From Candidatus Hydrothermarchaeota archaeon (lineage in GTDB: Archaea; Hydrothermarchaeota; Hydrothermarchaeia; Hydrothermarchaeales; BMS3B), in the NCBI GenBank assembly GCA_015521945.1, contig WANG01000048.1:1-10536 (forward strand): 10,536 bases of DNA. The letters are read 5' to 3'. Positions 5,484-10,536 of this stretch are shown here, piece after piece; positions within the stretch are counted from its first letter, which is position 1, and each line of letters starts with the position of its first letter. The position numbers and the translations under genes are program-made. The notes beneath the pieces are model-generated. The model made no database searches. It worked only from the letters and a program-made list of their open reading frames with translations, and was not told the DNA's origin.

Positions 5484-7210
5484 GGAGCAGGGTGCTGTTC
5501 ATCAACCTCTCCAGCTACGAGCACTGGAGCGAGGACTTTGAGGTTGAGGAGTGGCTGGGGGGAGTGGGGGCAGGAATAAGGCTCCTGAGGGAGCACGCTG
5601 GAAGAGCAGAGCCCCTGAGCGAGGGCAACGCAGTGGTGCTGTCCACGGGGCAGTTCACCCCCGCCTACCCCATGGCTTCCAAGTGCGTGGGGATGTTCAG
5701 AAGCCCCCTCACGGGCACCCTCGGGGAGAGCCACGCGGGGGGCAGGGTTGCCACCTCCATAGCGAACGCCGGCTACTTGGCGGTGGTGATTCTGGGCAGA
5801 GCCGAGGAGCCCGTTTACGTTGTGGTGGAGAACGACAGGGTTCACTTCAGGGATGCGAGAGCGATATGGAGGGTCAGGGATTCAATCGTGGTGGGCAGGA
5901 TAATAGCCAAGCGCGAGGGGGGTGCGGGGGTGAGGAGCGTGCTCAGGATAGGCGCCGCCGGGTGCAGCATGGTGAGGTACGCCTGCGTCAACACCGAGAC
6001 CTACAGGCACTTCGGCAGGCTCGGGATGGGCGCCGTCTTCGGGAGCAAGAACCTGAAGGCGCTGGTTATCTCCGGCAGGGGGAGCTTCACACCCGAGAGG
6101 CTGAGCTGCTACCGCAGAATCTACCGGGAGATATTCTCCAGGATAACCTCCTGGAAGGAGGCAAAGAAGTACTACACCCTGGGGACCGCGGCGAACGTTC
6201 AGCCCCTGAACGAGATGCGGAGCCTCCCCTCCCTAAACCTGAGGCAGACCCACCTGGAGGGTGCCGAGAACATAAGCGGCGAGGCCTTCGCGGAGAGGGT
6301 GCTGGGCAGGCGGGTGGCGTGCTCCCACTGCCCGGTGGCGTGCATCCACATAGGTGCCCTGAGGGTGCCCTACGGGGACGAGCCCTACTTCTACAAGACC
6401 CTGATGGTGGGGTACGACTACGAGCTCATCTACAGCCTGGGCTCAATGCTCGGCATACGCAGCGCCGGGGAGGTGCTCAGGCTGATAAACCAGGTGGAGA
6501 GGCTGGGCATGGATGCGATAAGCGCGGGGGTTGCGCTGGCATGGGCGACGGAGGCGCTGGAGAGGAGGCTGGTGAGCCGGCGGGAGACCATAGAGGAGCT
6601 GAAGTTCGGCAGGGTTGAGGGGTACATAAAAGCCACCGAGCACCTCGCCTCGGGTGCCAACGAGTTCTACCGTGCCCTCGGCATGGGGGTGGAGCACGCC
6701 TCCAAGATTTACGGGGGTGAGGAGTTCGCCCTCAGCTTCGGGGGGAATGAGATGCCGGGGTACTGCACCGGCTATGGTTCCTACATAGGCTACCTGATAG
6801 GCTCCAGGCACAGCCACCTTGATGCCGGAGGGTACGAGCTTGACCAGAAGCTGGCAAAGGAGGGGAAGGAGCTCTCGCCCGAGGAGCTGGTTGACACCCT
6901 GGTGAGGAGGGAGGTGGAGAAGCAGCTCCTCAGCACCTTGGTGGTGTGCTTCTTTGCCAGAAGCATCTACACCCCCGAGCTCGTGGCGACGGCCTTTGAG
7001 CCCCTGGGGATGGAGGTGTCCCCCGGGGAGCTGATGCAGATAGCCGAGAGGATATACGCGGAGAAGCAGAGGTACAGGGGTGAGCTGGGCTTCTCCATGG
7101 ACAGGCTCAGGGTGCCTGAGAGAGCCCTGAAGCAGGAGGCTCTGGGGAGAAGCCTGAGCAGGGAGTACGTGGAGAGGGCGCTCAGGTACTTCGCGGAGAG
7201 GTACCTTTAG
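5480..7210 (+). CDS. Tungsten-containing aldehyde:ferredoxin oxidoreductase family protein
   Basis: The family oxidises aldehydes or related substrates to acids with a tungsto-bispterin cofactor and one [4Fe-4S] cluster, in the cytoplasm. The 576 residues are near the usual 600-620. The cluster ligands are in place as CxxCxxxC (Cys281, Cys284, Cys288) plus a fourth, Cys490, in LLSTLVVCFFAR, close to the Pyrococcus AOR spacing. The pterin-binding segment FGRLGMGAVFGSKNLKAL (178-195) is classic, and so is the early SPLTGTLGESHAGG stretch. YELIYSLGSMLGI (314-326) and SRHSHLDAGGYELDQK (442-457) sit where active-site Glu and His residues usually lie. The start ATG 5480 follows GGAGG at 5468-5472. 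The stop interlocks with that of the convergent tupC gene. With a dedicated multi-cluster subunit it is more like the two-subunit AORs than the classic single-subunit enzyme. Substrate cannot be read from the sequence. Confidence 0.93.
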   Translation: MRSRVLFINLSSYEHWSEDFEVEEWLGGVGAGIRLLREHAGRAEPLSEGNAVVLSTGQFTPAYPMASKCVGMFRSPLTGTLGESHAGGRVATSIANAGYLAVVILGRAEEPVYVVVENDRVHFRDARAIWRVRDSIVVGRIIAKREGGAGVRSVLRIGAAGCSMVRYACVNTETYRHFGRLGMGAVFGSKNLKALVISGRGSFTPERLSCYRRIYREIFSRITSWKEAKKYYTLGTAANVQPLNEMRSLPSLNLRQTHLEGAENISGEAFAERVLGRRVACSHCPVACIHIGALRVPYGDEPYFYKTLMVGYDYELIYSLGSMLGIRSAGEVLRLINQVERLGMDAISAGVALAWATEALERRLVSRRETIEELKFGRVEGYIKATEHLASGANEFYRALGMGVEHASKIYGGEEFALSFGGNEMPGYCTGYGSYIGYLIGSRHSHLDAGGYELDQKLAKEGKELSPEELVDTLVRREVEKQLLSTLVVCFFARSIYTPELVATAFEPLGMEVSPGELMQIAERIYAEKQRYRGELGFSMDRLRVPERALKQEALGRSLSREYVERALRYFAERYL

Positions 7211-8292
7211 TCCTCAAGCAGCCTGATGCAGGAGCGCTTCAGGGAGAATACCACCTCTCCGCCCGGGTGGAGGTGCATCTTCTCAACCACATGCCTGGGC
7301 ACGTCTGCCAGCACCTCAAGGGGACCGGAGATGCGCAGCCTGAGCATGGCGCCTCCTCTCGGGGTGATCTGCCTTACCACGCCGGTGAACAGGTTGGCGT
7401 GCCTCCTGCTCAGGGGCACGTCGGTGCGGATGAGCATCACATCCTCGGGGCGGATTCCCAAGCAAACTCTCTCTCCAGCCCCAGCCCCGCCTGCAAGCCT
7501 CACCAGCGCCTCACCCACCCTGACCACGCACTCCCCATCCACGCTCTCCACCACCCTGCCCTCGTAGATGTTGCACATGCCCGTGAACTCCGCAACGAAC
7601 CTGCTCCTCGGATGGTAAACCACCTCCGCGGGGGTGCCCACCTGCTCAAGCCTGCCCCCCCTGAGAACCGCAATCCTGTCCCCCAGGGTGAGCGCCTCCT
7701 CCTGCTTGTGGGTGGTGAGGATTATGCTCATGCCCCTCTCCCTCATCTTGGCTATAATCCCGTGCACCCTCGCCTCCATCACGGGGTCAAGGCTGGTGGT
7801 GGGCTCGTCCAGCAGCACCAGCTCGGGCTCAAGCACCATCGCCCTGGCGAAGGCTATCCGCTGCGCCTCTCCCCCCGAGAGGGTTTTAGCGTCCCTGCGC
7901 TCGTACCCCCGCATGCCCACGAGCTCCAGCGCCTCTCTCACTCGCCTGCGAATCTCCCTCTCGGGAACCCGCCTCACCCGCAGCCCGAAGGCGAGGTTGT
8001 GGTACACGTCTCCTGAGAACATCACGGGCTTCTGGAAGACCATCACCATCCTGCGTCTGAGCTCAAGCAGCTCCTCTCCGTGGAGCTCCAGCAGGTTCCT
8101 GCCCCTGAAGAGCACCCTGCCGGAGGTGGGGCGCTCAAGCAGGTTGATTATCCGCATCAGGGTGGTCTTCCCGGCGCCGCTGGGTCCCAGCAGGGTGAGC
8201 AGCTCCCCCTCCTCAAGGCTCAGGCTCACGCGGGAGAGCACCTCCCGGGTGCCGAAGCACTTGCTCACCTCCTCAAGCCTGAGCAGCTCCAC
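7207..8292 (-). CDS. tupC: Tungstate ABC transporter ATP-binding protein
   Basis: This is the ATPase that powers tungstate import at the inner face of the membrane. The 361 residues carry all ABC motifs: Walker A GPSGAGKTT (36-44), Q-loop Gln87, signature LSGGEAQR (138-145), Walker B LVLLDEP (158-164) and switch His195. A C-terminal segment of about 120 residues beginning near NIYEGRVV, with GIRPEDV at 279-285, is a TOBE-like domain. In molybdate and tungstate importers this can bind the oxyanion and shut transport off. The start is GTG 8292, supported by AGGAGGT 6 bases upstream on the minus strand, and it overlaps the end of tupB by 20 bases. Its stop shares bases with the AOR stop on the other strand. 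Substrate is assigned from the TupA neighbour and the adjacent AOR; ATPase sequence alone cannot tell tungstate from molybdate. Confidence 0.9.
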   Translation of the reverse strand: MELLRLEEVSKCFGTREVLSRVSLSLEEGELLTLLGPSGAGKTTLMRIINLLERPTSGRVLFRGRNLLELHGEELLELRRRMVMVFQKPVMFSGDVYHNLAFGLRVRRVPEREIRRRVREALELVGMRGYERRDAKTLSGGEAQRIAFARAMVLEPELVLLDEPTTSLDPVMEARVHGIIAKMRERGMSIILTTHKQEEALTLGDRIAVLRGGRLEQVGTPAEVVYHPRSRFVAEFTGMCNIYEGRVVESVDGECVVRVGEALVRLAGGAGAGERVCLGIRPEDVMLIRTDVPLSRRHANLFTGVVRQITPRGGAMLRLRISGPLEVLADVPRHVVEKMHLHPGGEVVFSLKRSCIRLLED

Positions 8293-9019
8293 CCGCGTAC
8301 CTCCTGCGCAGGTAGTTGGTGAGCAGGTTCAGGATAAAGGTTATGAGGAGCAGGATGAGCCCGAAGGCTATGGCGCTGGATATGTCGCCCTTGCTGGTCT
8401 CAAGGGGTATCGCCGTTGACAGGGTTCTGGTCTTTGATAGGGTCACCATCCCCTGCTCCGTGGCCACGCTGTAGGCGATGTTGCCCCCCACGGTCAGAAT
8501 CGCCCCGACCTCCGCAAACACCCTGCCGGCGCCCGCCAGCACCCCCGTGATTATCCCGAAGGCTGCCTCCCTGAGCACCAGCATCATAACCTCCCTCCTG
8601 CCCGCTCCAAGGGTGAGGGCGGTCTCCCGTATGCTCACGGGCACGGCGTTGATGGCTGAGATGCTCACGCTGAGGATTATCGGGAAAGCTAAGATGAACT
8701 GGGCGATTACCATTATCTCCTTGGTGTAGATGAGCCCGAGGAAGCCAAGAGGTCCCTTGCTCATGAAGAAAACAAAAACCACCAGCCCCACCACCACGGG
8801 CGGGAGCCCCATGCCGGTGTTTATCAGGGTCAGCAGGAAGCCCTTAAGCGGGAACTCACGGAAGCAGAAGGCAACCGCCAGGGGGATTGCCGCTGCGGCT
8901 GCGAGCACCACGGCGCTGGTTGATACCATTAGCTGAACCTTCGCGGTGCTCACCACGTAGGGGTCAAAAGATAGAAGGAGGAGGAGCGCCCTCTGGATGC
9001 CCTCCAGCAGGTACTCCAT
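8273..9019 (-). CDS. tupB: Tungstate ABC transporter permease
   Basis: The 248-residue membrane protein has about five hydrophobic spans (roughly residues 31-53, 61-86, 103-124, 150-176 and 213-235). The cytoplasmic EAA loop (REAAFGIITGVLAGAGRVFAE, from residue 150) docks with the ATPase. Features such as NTGMGLPPVVVGL and the GRVFAEVGAILTVGGNI segment are typical of TupB-type permeases. It forms the transmembrane channel and probably works as a dimer with two TupC subunits. The ATG at 9019 lies 3 bases after the tupA stop, so translation is likely coupled. The positively charged tail (NYLRRRY) suggests a cytoplasmic C-terminus. Confidence 0.92.
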   Translation of the reverse strand: MEYLLEGIQRALLLLLSFDPYVVSTAKVQLMVSTSAVVLAAAAAIPLAVAFCFREFPLKGFLLTLINTGMGLPPVVVGLVVFVFFMSKGPLGFLGLIYTKEIMVIAQFILAFPIILSVSISAINAVPVSIRETALTLGAGRREVMMLVLREAAFGIITGVLAGAGRVFAEVGAILTVGGNIAYSVATEQGMVTLSKTRTLSTAIPLETSKGDISSAIAFGLILLLITFILNLLTNYLRRRYAGGAAQA

Positions 9020-9022
9020 GCT

Positions 9023-10015
9023 CTAACCCTTCGGAGGCAGGGTTATTCCCGTGTAGGGCTCACCCTCTTCGTTGTAGAGTCCATGGATGGTCACGGGGAG
9101 GTACTGGTTGTAGTTCTCCCTGTCCACCAGAGCGTCGGGGTAGAAGAGCTGCTCACCGTTCTTCTTGTAGCTCTCAATGAGCCTCTGACCCTCGGGGGAG
9201 GTCAGGAAGCCTATGTACAGCATCGCGAGCTCGTAGTTCCTTTCGGGGTACTTCTTCGGGTTTACCGCTATCACCGCATAGGGGTTCGCCAGCAGGGGGT
9301 CGCCTCCCCTGACGGGACCCTCCACCATTATCTCAAGCTCAAGCTTGCCACGGTAGGCTAAGAAGGTCCCACGGTCGGTGAGGGTGTACGCCTGCTTCTC
9401 GCTGGCTATCCTCAGGGTGTTGCCCATCCCCTGCCCAGTCTCCTCGTACCACTCCCCTCCGGGAGTCACCCCGGCGAGCTGCCAGATGGCGAGCTCCTTG
9501 GTGTGCGTACCCGAGCCGTCACCCCGTGAGATGAACCTCGCCCTGGCTTCGGCTATCTTCCTGAATGCCTCGGTGACGTTGCTCATCCCCCGCACTCCCG
9601 CAGGGTCGTCTGCGGGACCCACCAAGACGAAGTCGTTGTACATCACGTTGCGCCTGTTTATTCCCCAGCCCTCTTCCAGGAACTTGTCCTCCTTGGTCCT
9701 GGCGTGCACCAGAACCACGTCAACCTCGCCGTCCCTGCCCATGCGCAGCGCCGCTCCAGTACCCACCGCATGCACCTCAACCGTTACCCCGTACTTCTTC
9801 TGGAACTCGGCGTTGAGCACGTCCAGCAGACCCGAGTTGTAGGTGCTGGTGGTGGTGGCAAGCACCAGCACCGGGCTCTCCTTCTCTGGCGTCTGTGCAT
9901 TAGCTTCCGCTCCTGCAGGTGCCGCTCCAACCCCCGCCCCCTGCTCCACCTGCTGGGTGCACCCCGCTATGACCAGAAGCAGAGCCATGCACACCAGTAC
10001 AACCTCTCTGCGCAT
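9023..10015 (-). CDS. tupA: Tungstate-binding lipoprotein
   Basis: The 330-residue solute-binding protein captures tungstate outside the cell and delivers it to TupB. A lipoprotein-like signal runs from MRREVVLV to a lipobox (VIAGC) with Cys19 as the likely lipid anchor. A flexible Ala/Gly/Glu/Gln linker to about residue 47 follows. The TupA signatures are clear: ATTTSTYNSGLLD (53-65), SRGDGSGTHTKE (163-174), GQGMGNTL (194-201) and YTLTDRGTF (210-218). These mark the TupA group rather than the ModA-like WtpA group found in many archaea. The ATG at 10015 is preceded by GGAGGTG (10031-10025) nine bases upstream, and a strong TATA box lies further up. It is the first gene of tupABC. Molybdate binding cannot be excluded, though TupA proteins usually strongly prefer tungstate. 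Confidence 0.94.
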   Translation of the reverse strand: MRREVVLVCMALLLVIAGCTQQVEQGAGVGAAPAGAEANAQTPEKESPVLVLATTTSTYNSGLLDVLNAEFQKKYGVTVEVHAVGTGAALRMGRDGEVDVVLVHARTKEDKFLEEGWGINRRNVMYNDFVLVGPADDPAGVRGMSNVTEAFRKIAEARARFISRGDGSGTHTKELAIWQLAGVTPGGEWYEETGQGMGNTLRIASEKQAYTLTDRGTFLAYRGKLELEIMVEGPVRGGDPLLANPYAVIAVNPKKYPERNYELAMLYIGFLTSPEGQRLIESYKKNGEQLFYPDALVDRENYNQYLPVTIHGLYNEEGEPYTGITLPPKG

Positions 10016-10057
10016 CTCCTACTGCACCTCCTTCCTGCAAAAGGCGAGCGGGTGGGG

Positions 10058-10065
10058 TATATAAA
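10058..10065 (-). promoter_or_regulatory. TATA box for tupABC
   Basis: On the minus strand this reads TTTATATA, flanked by CCs, about 45 bases before the tupA ATG. Initiation near 10035 would leave a leader of about 20 bases containing the ribosome-binding site GGAGGTG at 10031-10025. Unlike the ferredoxin-AOR operon, this transcript therefore has a short leader with a strong ribosome site. No clear oxyanion-regulator palindrome is seen beside it. Confidence 0.75.
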
Positions 10066-10204
10066 GGTTACGGTTTGGGTAAACGTTGTTGCTTACGTGT
10101 GCAGGGGGTTCTGTCTCCCGCGGGGCAGGTATAAGCCGTGCTCAGAGAACACCCGAAGCCCTGCCTCTCCAGCCACCGTGCGTGCCGCCCCTGAGTGAGT
10201 GGAT
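10066..10204 (-). other. Intergenic stretch between ctaB-like gene and the tup promoter
   Basis: About 140 GC-rich bases with no convincing coding frame. GGGCAGG at 10123-10129 can pair with CCTGCCT at 10160-10166 (one G-T pair), enclosing about 30 bases with a minor inner pairing (GTG 10138-10140 with CAC 10150-10152). No run of T follows on the minus strand, so a typical archaeal terminator is not supported. Confidence 0.3.
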
Positions 10205-10536
10205 TCAGGGGGGCACCCGCAGGGTGGAGTCAGCCAGCAGCGCCGCGAAGAGAACCACGAGGTAGATGCCAGAGAGCCTGTAGGCACGCCACGCCCAGGC
10301 TCTGCTCCCGGTGGTGAGCACCTTCATGTTGAAGCCCAGGAGGAGCAGCCCCATGGGAGCCGCGGCTGCCAAGTAGAGGCTCCCCGAGTATCCCAGGGCG
10401 TAGAGGAGAAGCGACGCCTGAATCAGGAGAAGGGTGTGCATTATCATGAGCTTGGCTGCTCGCTCGCACCCGTACCTCACGGGGAGCATGGGCACTCCCG
10501 CACGCTGGTAGTCCTCCCTCTTAGCTATGGCGAAGG
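10205..10536 (-). CDS. ctaB: Protoheme IX farnesyltransferase (heme O synthase) C-terminal part, partial
   Basis: The frame is open to the right edge, so this is the last 109 or so residues of a longer UbiA-superfamily membrane protein. The first visible part (AIAKREDYQRAGVPMLPV) closely matches the CtaB signature 'Y..DY..AGIPMLPVV', which separates heme O synthases from other UbiA prenyltransferases. Several hydrophobic spans follow (LMIMHTLLLIQASLLLYAL, LYLAAAAPMGLLLL, GIYLVVLFAALLAD). The enzyme adds farnesyl to protoheme IX in the membrane for heme-copper oxidases. The gene ends in TGA at 10207-10205, about 190 bases before the tupA start on the same strand, and tupA has its own promoter. 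An apparent GTG start at 10495 is internal, because the match continues upstream of it. Confidence 0.75.
   Translation of the reverse strand, partial: FAIAKREDYQRAGVPMLPVRYGCERAAKLMIMHTLLLIQASLLLYALGYSGSLYLAAAAPMGLLLLGFNMKVLTTGSRAWAWRAYRLSGIYLVVLFAALLADSTLRVPP

Noticed and set aside
5551..6618. A 355-codon plus-strand frame inside the AOR gene
   Set aside because: It is a Gly/Arg/Glu-rich shadow of the AOR frame, with no ribosome site or family similarity.
7267..8419. Plus-strand open frames opposite tupC and tupB
   Set aside because: They are complements of well-supported transporter genes, with no motifs and no promoters.
10123..10166. Inverted repeat as an intrinsic terminator for the ctaB-like gene
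   Set aside because: The loop is long, the stem is short with a G-T pair, and no T-run follows on the minus strand.
10093..10287. A 64-codon minus-strand frame between the ctaB-like gene and tupA
   Set aside because: It overlaps the end of the ctaB-like gene in another frame, has no ribosome site and no recognisable protein pattern.
1..10536. CRISPR arrays, insertion sequences or attachment repeats
   Set aside because: No regularly spaced repeats, transposase-like proteins or terminal inverted repeats were seen. The tRNA-Pro gene has no nearby integrase and I noticed no duplicate of its 3' end within the window.

Overview
The window looks archaeal. It is GC-rich by eye, with heavy use of AGG/AGA (Arg) and ATA (Ile) codons. 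TATA boxes lie about 25-30 bases upstream of starts, several transcripts look leaderless or nearly so, the tRNA gene has no encoded CCA, and the protein families are archaeal in style (TrpA, a GH130-like protein, an Lrp/AsnC regulator, an ATP-cone NrdD relative, a tungsten oxidoreductase, a TupABC tungstate importer). A thermophilic anaerobic or microaerophilic euryarchaeon, perhaps Archaeoglobi-like, would fit, but the lineage is inference.

Layout from left to right. (1) The 3' end of a polysaccharide-deacetylase-like gene overlaps trpA by ATGA, and the last 10 bases of trpA are also the 5' acceptor strand of a tRNA-Pro(TGG) gene. (2) A GH130-like gene with its own TATA box abuts, tail to tail with no spacer, a small Lrp/AsnC-family regulator on the minus strand. 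(3) A short AT-rich divergent promoter region separates the regulator from a two-gene plus-strand operon. It holds two different perfect palindromes, one at each predicted transcription start. (4) The operon encodes an NrdD (anaerobic ribonucleotide reductase) homologue that keeps the ATP-cone region and much of the family core but stops just before the zinc-site and glycyl-radical domain, followed by a 4-base-overlapping radical SAM (NrdG/activase-like) protein. (5) A leaderless operon encodes a 16-cysteine ferredoxin subunit and a tungsten aldehyde:ferredoxin oxidoreductase family enzyme. (6) Convergent to it, with interlocked stop codons, is the minus-strand tungstate importer operon tupA-tupB-tupC. 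(7) The C-terminal end of a CtaB-type protoheme IX farnesyltransferase gene runs off the right edge on the minus strand.

Regions 5 and 6 make one functional unit: TupABC brings in tungstate and the AOR-ferredoxin pair is a likely consumer of the tungsten cofactor. Regions 2 to 4 hold the least explained biology: a truncated, radical-less-looking NrdD paralogue kept in frame with a possible activase, facing an Lrp-type regulator across a region with two candidate operators.
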